Origin: Deltaproteobacteria bacterium
Lineage (GTDB): Bacteria > Desulfobacterota > DSM-4660 > Desulfatiglandales > HGW-15
Assembly: GCA_016926135.1 (NCBI GenBank)
Contig: JAFGPH010000407.1
Span: 1 to 5,512 of the forward strand
Direction: 5' to 3'
Length of the DNA: 5,512 nucleotides
This document shows positions 1 through 5,498 of this stretch, piece by piece. Under the pieces are notes generated by a model, which made no database searches, was not told the DNA's origin, and saw only the letters and a program-made list of their open reading frames with translations. Made by a program: the position numbers and the translations under genes. The number at the start of each line of letters is the position of its first letter. Position 1 is the first letter of the stretch.

Positions 1-2319
1 GATCTTGCGGCCCTTTTCCTTGGCCACCTTGATCACCTGGGCTACCAGCCTCTTCACCCCGTCGCTTCTTTCATCGTAGAGGTGGGAGACGAGGGCCGAG
101 TCGCGGTCCAGACCGAGGGTGAGCTGGGTGAGATCGTTCGACCCGATGGAGAAACCGTCAAAGATCTCCGCAAACTGATCGGCCAGGATCACATTGCTGG
201 GGATCTCGCACATCACGTAGATCTCCAGGCCGTCCTCCCCCTGTACCAGACCGAAGTCCTTCATCAGCGCGACTACCCTTTTCCCCTCCTGCGGTGTCCT
301 GCAGAAGGGGACCATGACCTTGATATTCGTGAGCCCCATATCAAGGCGGGCCTTGCGGAGGGCGCGACATTCCAGCTCAAAGGCCGGCATGAACCCCTCG
401 TCATAGTAACGCGAAGCCCCCCGCCAGCCGATCATGGGATTGCTCTCCTGCGGCTCATAGAGGAACCCGCCCAGAAGATTCTCGTACTCGTTGGTCTTGA
501 AGTCGGAGAGGCGCACGATCACGTCATTGGGGTAGAAACCGGCGCCGATCCTTCCGACCCCTTCGGCAAGCTTGTCCACAAAAAACTGCGTCTTGTCCTC
601 ATAGGCCACAGTGATCTCCTCGATCTTGTAAAGCACCCCTGCCACCCTCTGGTCGTTCTTGGCCTTCTTCTTGAGATCTTCGTAGTGAATCAGGGCGAGG
701 GGGTGAATCCCGATGTGGGAATTGATGATGAATTCCTCCCTTGCAAGGCCCACACCCTCATTGGGAATCCGCGCCTGGGTGAATGCCTTCTCGGGGATGC
801 CCACATTCATCATGATCATGGTTCTCGTCTTCGGGATCTCATCCAGGTTCAGGGTATCCACGCGGTATTTCACGAGACCATTGTAGACGTTTCCCGTCTC
901 CCCTTCGCAGCAGGAGACGGTGATCTCCTGCCCGGTCTGGATGAGTTCGTCCGCGTTCCCCGTGCCGATCACGGCGGGGATGCCCAGCTCCCTGGATACG
1001 ATGGCGGCATGGCAGGTACGCCCCCCCTTGTTGGTCACGATGGCGGAAGCGATCTTCATGATGGGTTCCCAGTCGGGATCGGTCATACTGGTCACCAGCA
1101 CCTCCCCCTCCGCGAACTTGCTGATGTCTGTCGAGGTTTCAATCACCTTCGCCTTTCCCTGACCCACCTTGGTTCCCACCGCCGTCCCGGTGACGATGAG
1201 ATCTCCCTTCTCCAGGACCTGGTAGTTCTCATAGGCGTTGGTGTTCTTCTGGGAGTGGATGGTTTCGGGTCGTGCCTGCACGATGAAGAGCTGCCCCGTG
1301 CCCACATGGACCCCGTCCCCGTCCTTGGCCCATTCGATATCCATGGGCTTTAAGTACCCGGCCTCCTTGCTGTAATGGTCCTCGATGATGCAGGCCCATT
1401 CAGCCAGCTTCAGGACCTCGTCCTCCTCCAGTACGTATCGATGCCTTTCCGTGAGGGTTACGGGCACGTTCTTCACCGTGGCGTCGTCCTCGATGGAGTA
1501 GACCATCTTGATGTCCCGGTCCCCCAGCTTCTTGCTGATGATGGCGCGCTTGCCCATCTTTAGGGTCGGTTTGAACACGTAATATTCATCGGGATTTACC
1601 GTCCCCTGGACCACGTTTTCACCGAGGCCGTAAGCCCCCGTGATGAACACGGCATCCTTGAATCCGGTCTCCGTGTCGATGGAAAAAATCACGCCCGAGT
1701 AAGCCGAATCGCTCCTGACCATCTTCTGGACGGCAATGGAGAGGGAAACATCAAACTGGTCAAAACCCTTGTCGTGCCGGTAGGAGATCGCCCGGTTGGT
1801 GAAGAGAGAGGAAAAGCAACGCCGGCAGGCATCCAGGACGCTCCTCTTCCCCCGGATGTTCAGGTACGTATCCTGCTGCCCCGCAAAAGAGGCATCCGGC
1901 AAATCCTCTGCCGTGGCCGATGAGCGGATGGCCACGTCCAGGTTGTCGAGCCCCTTCTGGCCGAATTCCTCCGACAGCTTTTCATACGCGACGTAAATCG
2001 CCTGCACCAGGTCGGGGGGGAATTCCGCATGCCGGATGATGTCCCGGACCTCCCTTCCTTTTCTCATCAGGTTGTCCAGGTCCCGGGTATCCAGATCCTT
2101 GAGCACCTTCTTGATCTCTTCCTCGATCCCGGCATACTTCAGGAAGTAGCGGTAGGCGTAGGCCGTGATGGCGAAGCCGTTGGGGATGTTGATCCCCTTG
2201 TCATGTAGTTTGCGGTACATCTCCCCCAGGGAGGCACACTTTCCTCCCACCATAGGGATATCCTCTATACCGATCTCACTGAACCAGAGTATCAGGTTCT
2301 TACTCCTGTCGGCTGGCAT
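1..2319 (-). CDS. ppsA: Phosphoenolpyruvate synthase (pyruvate, water dikinase), 3' end cut by window edge
   Basis: This enzyme converts pyruvate, ATP and water into phosphoenolpyruvate, AMP and phosphate in the cytoplasm, allowing gluconeogenesis from pyruvate or acetyl units. Translating the minus strand from the ATG at 2319 gives 773 uninterrupted residues with no stop before the left edge. The N-terminal ATP-grasp/pyruvate-binding domain spans about residues 15-350; it shows IRSSATAEDLPDASFAGQQD at 131-150 and ITGAYGLGENVVQG at 225-238. The swivelling phosphohistidine domain carries GGRTCHAAIVSRELGIPAV from 432, with His437 as the expected phosphorylated residue. The C-terminal PEP-binding barrel starts near 490 and shows MVPFC at 669-673 and SIGSNDLTQLTLGLDRDS at 724-741. 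Family members are about 790-820 residues long, so perhaps 20-50 residues are missing, including the expected GICGQ catalytic-cysteine segment. The start is supported by AAAGGAG 7 nt upstream. The gene diverges from the desulfurase operon. Identification is very secure. Confidence 0.97.
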   Translation of the reverse strand, partial: MPADRSKNLILWFSEIGIEDIPMVGGKCASLGEMYRKLHDKGINIPNGFAITAYAYRYFLKYAGIEEEIKKVLKDLDTRDLDNLMRKGREVRDIIRHAEFPPDLVQAIYVAYEKLSEEFGQKGLDNLDVAIRSSATAEDLPDASFAGQQDTYLNIRGKRSVLDACRRCFSSLFTNRAISYRHDKGFDQFDVSLSIAVQKMVRSDSAYSGVIFSIDTETGFKDAVFITGAYGLGENVVQGTVNPDEYYVFKPTLKMGKRAIISKKLGDRDIKMVYSIEDDATVKNVPVTLTERHRYVLEEDEVLKLAEWACIIEDHYSKEAGYLKPMDIEWAKDGDGVHVGTGQLFIVQARPETIHSQKNTNAYENYQVLEKGDLIVTGTAVGTKVGQGKAKVIETSTDISKFAEGEVLVTSMTDPDWEPIMKIASAIVTNKGGRTCHAAIVSRELGIPAVIGTGNADELIQTGQEITVSCCEGETGNVYNGLVKYRVDTLNLDEIPKTRTMIMMNVGIPEKAFTQARIPNEGVGLAREEFIINSHIGIHPLALIHYEDLKKKAKNDQRVAGVLYKIEEITVAYEDKTQFFVDKLAEGVGRIGAGFYPNDVIVRLSDFKTNEYENLLGGFLYEPQESNPMIGWRGASRYYDEGFMPAFELECRALRKARLDMGLTNIKVMVPFCRTPQEGKRVVALMKDFGLVQGEDGLEIYVMCEIPSNVILADQFAEIFDGFSIGSNDLTQLTLGLDRDSALVSHLYDERSDGVKRLVAQVIKVAKEKGRKI

Positions 2320-2326
2320 CGGCCAT

Positions 2327-2333
2327 CTCCTTT
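2327..2333 (-). promoter_or_regulatory. Ribosome binding site of ppsA
   Basis: On the minus strand AAAGGAG lies 7 nt before the ATG at 2319. It selects this start over the ATG at 2326, which is in another frame and soon hits a stop. Confidence 0.85.
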
Positions 2334-2347
2334 CCCCGTAATATTGA

Positions 2348-2369
2348 AAGGATGAATCTCCTGATCCTT
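2348..2369 (-). other. Short stem-loop in the ppsA leader
   Basis: In the ppsA leader AAGGAT and ATCCTT form a 6-bp stem with a 10-nt loop that contains GGAG. It lies about 30 nt before the start codon and has no U-tract, so it is not a terminator. Its significance is uncertain and it may be chance. Confidence 0.2.
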
Positions 2370-2397
2370 CTCTGCTGACCGTCTTGTGTAGTGGCAG

Positions 2398-2409
2398 GAT
2401 AGTACTATC
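2398..2409. repeat. Perfect 12-bp palindrome over the ppsA -10 box (possible operator)
   Basis: GATAGTACTATC is identical to its own reverse complement and covers the predicted -10 hexamer of ppsA. A dimeric repressor bound here would block RNA polymerase. The symmetry is seen directly; the operator role is inferred, and no specific regulator is recognised. Confidence 0.4.
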
Positions 2410-2428
2410 ATACATGAATTATTGTCAA
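2399..2428 (-). promoter_or_regulatory. Sigma70-type promoter of ppsA
   Basis: On the minus strand a perfect -35 box TTGACA (2428-2423) is followed after 18 bp by TACTAT (2404-2399), a 4/6 match to the -10 consensus. Transcription would start near 2392, giving a leader of roughly 70 nt before the ppsA ATG. The surroundings are A+T-rich compared with the flanking genes. An alternative -10 match, TATGAT (2412-2407), is only 10 bp from the -35 box and so is unlikely to be used with it. This is a consensus-based call. Confidence 0.6.
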
Positions 2429-2432
2429 TTCA
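2415..2432. repeat. Inverted repeat TGAATT-N6-AATTCA spanning the ppsA -35 box
   Basis: Two 6-bp arms, TGAATT (2415-2420) and AATTCA (2427-2432), are separated by ATTGTC. The repeat encloses the -35 element and lies 5 bp from the palindrome on the -10 box. On the plus strand the same segment contains TTGTCA (2422-2427), which could act as a -35 box for the divergent operon, although only a poor -10 candidate (TAAGAG, 2445-2450) follows at 17 bp. A binding site serving both directions is possible, but A+T-rich DNA yields such repeats easily. Confidence 0.3.
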
Positions 2433-2470
2433 CAAAATATGTTCTAAGAGACAAGTTGCGGTCCTGAGAG

Positions 2471-2509
2471 ACGACCCGGCACTCAGGGGTGCCGCCGGGG
2501 CGTGGTCGT
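2471..2509 (+). other. Nested stem-loop in the leader of the desulfurase operon
   Basis: An outer stem pairs ACGACC (2471-2476) with GGTCGT (2504-2509). Directly inside it, CGGCAC (2477-2482) pairs with GTGCCG (2489-2494) around a TCAGGG loop, leaving a 9-nt bulge, CCGGGGCGT, on the 3' side. Twelve G+C-rich base pairs therefore stack almost continuously, 28 nt upstream of the desulfurase Shine-Dalgarno sequence. It has no U-tract and matches no riboswitch class I know. It could be a protein-binding or stability element in the mRNA leader, if transcription starts upstream of it. Confidence 0.35.
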
Positions 2510-2537
2510 ACAGGCCGCGACGAGTTCTGAGACAGAT

Positions 2538-2544
2538 GGAGGAG
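2538..2544 (+). promoter_or_regulatory. Ribosome binding site fixing the desulfurase start
   Basis: GGAGGAG lies 8 nt before the ATG at 2553. An in-frame GTG at 2502 would add 17 residues, but that extension includes the ribosome binding site itself and has no comparable signal of its own. ATG 2553 is therefore preferred. Confidence 0.85.
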
Positions 2545-2552
2545 TTGAACGG

Positions 2553-3701
2553 ATGCCTGCCCTTGAGGATTTCATCTACCTGGATCACAACGCCACAACG
2601 CCCCTGGACCCTGGAGCGGTGGAGGCCATGGTCCGGGTCATGGAGGACTTCGGAAACCCTTCCAGCCCTTACATCCTGGGCGTGCGCGCCAGGGAGGCGC
2701 TGGAGTCGGCCCGTGGGGAGGTGGCGCGGCTTCTCGGCTGCGAGCGCGCTGAGGTCGTTTTCACCTCCGGCGGTAGCGAGGCCAACAACATGGTTCTCAA
2801 GGGTGCGGTGGATCTCAGGAATCCCGCCGAATGTCACCTCATCACCTCCTCCATCGAACACCCTGCCATACTGAACCCTGCCCTTTTCCTCATGGAGCTG
2901 GGGGTGGAGGTGACTTTCCTTGGGGTGGACCGATTCGGCCGGGTCGATCCCGGGGATATCCGAAAGGCCTTACGCCCCCATACCCGTCTGATTTCCATCA
3001 TGCTCGCCAACAACGAGACCGGAACCCTCCAGCCGATCCGGGAGATCTCCCTGATCGCCCGGGAACACGGTGTCCCCCTCCACACGGATGCGGCCCAGGC
3101 CGTGGGCAAGATTCCCGTGGATGTTCGAAACCTGGGAGTGGATTTCCTGAGTGTGGCCGGCCACAAGCTTTACGGCCCCAAGGGGGTAGGAGCCCTCTTT
3201 GTCAGTGGGGGGCGTACCCTCACCCCCCTCGTCCACGGTGCCAACCAGGAGGGAGGACGCCGCGCGGGCACGGAGAACACCATCCTGGCCGCGGGGCTCG
3301 GTGCTGCCTGCCGTGAGGCAAGGAAAAGGCTCGATCGAGACTTCTCTCTCATGAAGGCCATGCGGGATCGACTCCAGTCCATGCTCTTCAGCACCCTGGA
3401 AGACCTGGTTCTGAACGGGCATCCCGAGGAAAGGCTCCCTAACACCCTCAACATGTCCGTCCCCGGTCTCGAGGGGGGTCGGATACTGGAAGGGATTCCA
3501 GGGCTCTGCGCCTCGACCGGGGCCGCCTGCCATGACCGGTCAGTCGTCCTCTCCCATGTGCTCTCTGCCATGGGCGTTTCCCTTGAAGTCGGCATGGGTG
3601 CCTTGAGGCTGACGACGGGCAGGAGCAACACCATGGGCCAGATGGAAAGGGCCGCCCAAATGATCTCCCGGCGAGTAAAGGAGATGAGAAATGAAGCTTG
3701 A
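2553..3701 (+). CDS. NifS-like cysteine desulfurase / selenocysteine lyase-like PLP enzyme
   Basis: This is a 382-residue class V aminotransferase-fold enzyme. It is expected to remove sulfur (or selenium) from cysteine (or selenocysteine), leaving alanine and an enzyme-bound persulfide. The order of motifs is typical: YLDHNATTPLD at 9-19, SGGSEANN at 72-79, the cofactor-stacking histidine in SSIEHPA (His103), NNETG at 153-157, HTDAAQAVGK at 177-186, the PLP-binding Lys205 in AGHKLYGPKG, HGANQEGGRRAGTEN at 228-242, and the catalytic Cys326 in ASTGAACHDRS. Length is normal for the family (about 380-405). The loop differs from the IscS/NifS type SSGSACTS: it has Ala before and His after the catalytic Cys, and an extra Cys at 319. 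The ending ALRLTTGRSNT recalls selenocysteine lyases, so substrate choice is open. No IscU, IscA or other Fe-S scaffold gene lies nearby. It is the first gene of a three-gene operon and overlaps the next by 11 nt. Confidence 0.92.
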   Translation: MPALEDFIYLDHNATTPLDPGAVEAMVRVMEDFGNPSSPYILGVRAREALESARGEVARLLGCERAEVVFTSGGSEANNMVLKGAVDLRNPAECHLITSSIEHPAILNPALFLMELGVEVTFLGVDRFGRVDPGDIRKALRPHTRLISIMLANNETGTLQPIREISLIAREHGVPLHTDAAQAVGKIPVDVRNLGVDFLSVAGHKLYGPKGVGALFVSGGRTLTPLVHGANQEGGRRAGTENTILAAGLGAACREARKRLDRDFSLMKAMRDRLQSMLFSTLEDLVLNGHPEERLPNTLNMSVPGLEGGRILEGIPGLCASTGAACHDRSVVLSHVLSAMGVSLEVGMGALRLTTGRSNTMGQMERAAQMISRRVKEMRNEA

Positions 3702-4278
3702 ACCGATCAATGGCCATCCCGCCCTTCTGATCATCGACATGGTGAAGGACAACTTCGACGAAAGCAGGAATCTGCCCATCACCCCGCTGGCCAGGCGGAT
3801 CATAGAGCCGATCAACCGTCTCAAGAAGGCCTTCAGGACCCATGGCTGGCCGGTGGTCTTTTCCACCGACGCCTTCGGGAGGGGCGATTTCATCTTTTCC
3901 GGCAGGATGAAGCCCCACTCCCTGGAAGGGACCGAAGGGGCCCGGGTGATCGATGAGCTCGGCTGCGGGGAGGCCGACCTTTGGCTTCCGAAGCCCCGCT
4001 TTTCGGCCTTTTTCAGGACCCCTCTGGACGGATGGCTGAAAGAGAGAGGCGTGACCCTTTGTGCCGTGGCGGGCATTGCCACGAATTACTGCGTTCTCAC
4101 CACGGCGCTTGATTCCATCTGCTGCGACTTCAGGACGGTTATCCTGGAAGACTGCACTGCCGCGATTTCGGAAGGGATTCATGCAGAGACCCTCAACCTC
4201 TACCGACGCGGCGCACTCCATCCTCTTCTCCGGGTGGTCTCTTCCCGGGATCTGCTCTCCGAACTGGAAGATGGATGA
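3691..4278 (+). CDS. Isochorismatase/nicotinamidase-family cysteine hydrolase
   Basis: This 195-residue cytoplasmic hydrolase has the fold shared by isochorismatases, nicotinamidases and N-carbamoyl amidases. The catalytic triad is visible: Asp16 in LLIIDMVKD, Lys101 in LPKPRFSAFF, and nucleophile Cys134 in AGIATNYCVLTTALD, where the preceding Ile-Ala-Thr carries the usual cis-peptide. Asp60 and His76 (KPHSLEGTEGA) sit where nicotinamidases bind a metal, but the usual His two residues after the Asp is Phe62, so a full nicotinamidase site is not present. The substrate cannot be named; an amide or a nicotinamide-like compound is possible. The ATG lies inside the 3' end of the desulfurase gene, with AAAGGAG (3677-3683) 7 nt upstream, and the stop overlaps the next start as ATGA. 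Translation is thus probably coupled on both sides. Family assignment is secure; specificity is unknown. Confidence 0.88.
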   Translation: MKLEPINGHPALLIIDMVKDNFDESRNLPITPLARRIIEPINRLKKAFRTHGWPVVFSTDAFGRGDFIFSGRMKPHSLEGTEGARVIDELGCGEADLWLPKPRFSAFFRTPLDGWLKERGVTLCAVAGIATNYCVLTTALDSICCDFRTVILEDCTAAISEGIHAETLNLYRRGALHPLLRVVSSRDLLSELEDG

Positions 4279-5348
4279 GGTTTTTACGGCATGGCATGGC
4301 TCACATTTTTTCCGAACCCGACGGGCACAGCCGCCATTCCTGGCATCGCCTCATCCTAGTGGACCTTTTTCTTCTGGCCCTCCTGATCCTTTCCACCCGC
4401 CTGGCCACGTTTCTCCATGAACTGATCGGTCACGGTCTTACGGCAGTCATTTTTGGAGGAAGGCTGAACGGCATTCGATTGACCCTTTTCGGCGGAGGAA
4501 ATGCCTATTATCACTTCCAGGAAACCCTCACTCCCTTTCCGGGTTTTCTGGTCGCCTTCGGCGGGATCCTGATCAATCTCCTCAGCGGGCTCTTGGCCCT
4601 TCGCTCCGCACGTGCCTTTCAATCCAGGCATTCGTGGGCCCTCTTCCTGACCCTTTTCGCCATGGTGAGTCTCTTGGGCGGCCTGACCTATGCCTCCCTG
4701 GGGTTTTATTACGAGGTTGGGGACCCGGTCGCGTGGATGAAAGAGCCCCCCCCTGCCATGGACTGGCACTGGATTCCCTTCCTGTTCGCTTCAGCCCTGG
4801 CAGCCTATTTCGGGATCGGTCGATTCTTCAGGCTCATGCAACCGTGGCACCCTGTCAGGAGCTTCCCGGCAAAGGCGGTTGTCCTGGCGCTCACCCTGGG
4901 TGTCACGGCCGGCGCCTACGCAGGGCTTTATGCCCTGACACGGCAGAGATCCATGGCCCTGGAATCGCCCTCGCTTGCTGATATGCGCGCACAGGAAAAA
5001 ATCCGGGAGGAAAAAAAGGCCGCCATTTACAGTCAGCTGAAAAAAGCCCACCCGGAGTGGACCGATCAAGAGACACGCAGGCAGGTTGAACGGACGCCTG
5101 TCGTTGTCCGGCCTGAGGAGGTCCCCAGGAAGCCCCCTCTCATCCTACTCCTCGCCCTTTTTCAGATTACGGGCGCCCTCCTCGCCCTTCGTAAAACAGA
5201 GGAGATCATCTCCCCCTCCTTCTCCCCGGTTTCCGCAGGTGCGCTCGTCCTCTCCCTTGTCCTTGCGGCATGTGTGATCGGTTTTCTGGCTTGGACCGGG
5301 GGCTGGATATATGGTTCATCCGGCATAATGAGTACCGGCAAGGGATAG
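4275..5348 (+). CDS. Multi-pass membrane protein, putative M50B-like metallopeptidase with an HExxxH motif
   Basis: This 357-residue integral membrane protein has about seven hydrophobic segments, near residues 26-46, 89-109, 121-143, 167-186, 199-221, 288-306 and 318-340. At the end of the first lies FLHELIGHGLTAVIFGGRL (46-64), followed by GGILINLLSG (96-105). This resembles M50-type intramembrane peptidases, where HExxH is followed by a small-residue-rich GG turn and a later GPxxN-like segment. Here, however, the motif is His48-Glu49-Leu-Ile-Gly-His53, one residue longer than HExxH. Asp150 in YYEVGDPVAW is a possible third ligand, by inference only. A strongly charged stretch (about 226-287, rich in Lys, Glu and Arg) separates segments five and six and probably forms a soluble loop. 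The ATG at 4275 overlaps the previous stop as ATGA, suggesting coupled translation; the local Shine-Dalgarno (GGAAG) is weak, and ATG 4296 is an alternative. The substrate is unknown, and the protein may be proteolytically inactive. Confidence 0.8.
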   Translation: MRFLRHGMAHIFSEPDGHSRHSWHRLILVDLFLLALLILSTRLATFLHELIGHGLTAVIFGGRLNGIRLTLFGGGNAYYHFQETLTPFPGFLVAFGGILINLLSGLLALRSARAFQSRHSWALFLTLFAMVSLLGGLTYASLGFYYEVGDPVAWMKEPPPAMDWHWIPFLFASALAAYFGIGRFFRLMQPWHPVRSFPAKAVVLALTLGVTAGAYAGLYALTRQRSMALESPSLADMRAQEKIREEKKAAIYSQLKKAHPEWTDQETRRQVERTPVVVRPEEVPRKPPLILLLALFQITGALLALRKTEEIISPSFSPVSAGALVLSLVLAACVIGFLAWTGGWIYGSSGIMSTGKG

Positions 5349-5350
5349 GC

Positions 5351-5382
5351 GCCATCAAGGGGAAGATGGCCAAGGGGGTTTT
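5351..5382 (+). terminator. Weak candidate terminator after the three-gene operon
   Basis: GCCATC (5351-5356) pairs with GATGGC (5365-5370) around an AAGGGGAA loop, starting 2 nt after the last stop codon. A run of only four T residues follows 8 nt later (5379-5382). The stem is short and the T-run displaced, so termination would be inefficient at best. A second small hairpin, GGGGAC/GTCCTT around TTC (5428-5442), also lacks a proper U-tract. Confidence 0.25.
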
Positions 5383-5392
5383 CGTACACCCT

Positions 5393-5420
5393 TTCATCGA
5401 TGAAGTTCACTTAGAAGTGA
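5393..5420. repeat. Two adjacent palindromes in the 3' intergenic region
   Basis: TTCATCGATGAA (5393-5404) is a perfect 12-bp palindrome. Two bases later TCACTT and AAGTGA (5407-5412 and 5415-5420) form a second inverted repeat with a 2-bp centre. They lie about 50-75 bp upstream of the -35 box of the outward-facing promoter, where activators or repressors often bind. The symmetry is direct observation; function is inferred. Confidence 0.3.
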
Positions 5421-5468
5421 CTGGCACGGGGACTTCGTCCTTTCAAGGTGTTACAGGCGGATTTTCGC

Positions 5469-5498
5469 TTGACAGACAAAGGATTTCCAGGCTATATA
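5469..5498 (+). promoter_or_regulatory. Sigma70-type promoter pointing out of the right edge
   Basis: A perfect -35 TTGACA (5469-5474) is followed after 18 bp by TATATA (5493-5498), a 4/6 match to the -10 consensus. Expected transcription would start around 5505 and continue past the window. The 164 bp between the last stop codon and the edge contain no convincing gene, which suits a promoter region for a downstream plus-strand gene. Confidence 0.5.

Noticed and set aside
1..6. Possible truncation or pseudogene status of ppsA
   Set aside because: The reading frame is open to the very edge, with all motifs up to residue 773 intact. The missing C-terminus is explained by the window boundary.
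1021..1027. Seven-base C/G runs inside ppsA (also near 2014-2020) as possible phase-variation tracts
   Set aside because: They encode conserved residues (Lys-Gly-Gly-Arg before the catalytic His; Phe-Pro-Pro-Asp), the frame is intact across both, and seven bases is short for a contingency locus.
82..1353. Long plus-strand open frame (423 codons) opposite ppsA
   Set aside because: It is codon-for-codon antisense to ppsA, which shows full family motifs on the minus strand. It stays open because ppsA there avoids the codons TTA, CTA and TCA. The translated protein has no recognisable domain.
2502..2552. Upstream GTG start that would extend the desulfurase by 17 residues
   Set aside because: The extension covers the strong GGAGGAG ribosome binding site for ATG 2553, and family homology begins right after that ATG (FIYLDHNATTP).
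2422..2874. Overlapping open frames on both strands around the start of the desulfurase gene
   Set aside because: They run through the coding sequence of a clearly identified PLP enzyme in other frames, have low-complexity Arg/Pro/Ser-rich translations, and have no ribosome binding sites of comparable quality.
3448..4221. Minus-strand open frames (including 3448-4221 and 3540-4082) across the desulfurase/hydrolase junction
   Set aside because: They are antisense to two well-supported genes with intact catalytic motifs and show no family resemblance.
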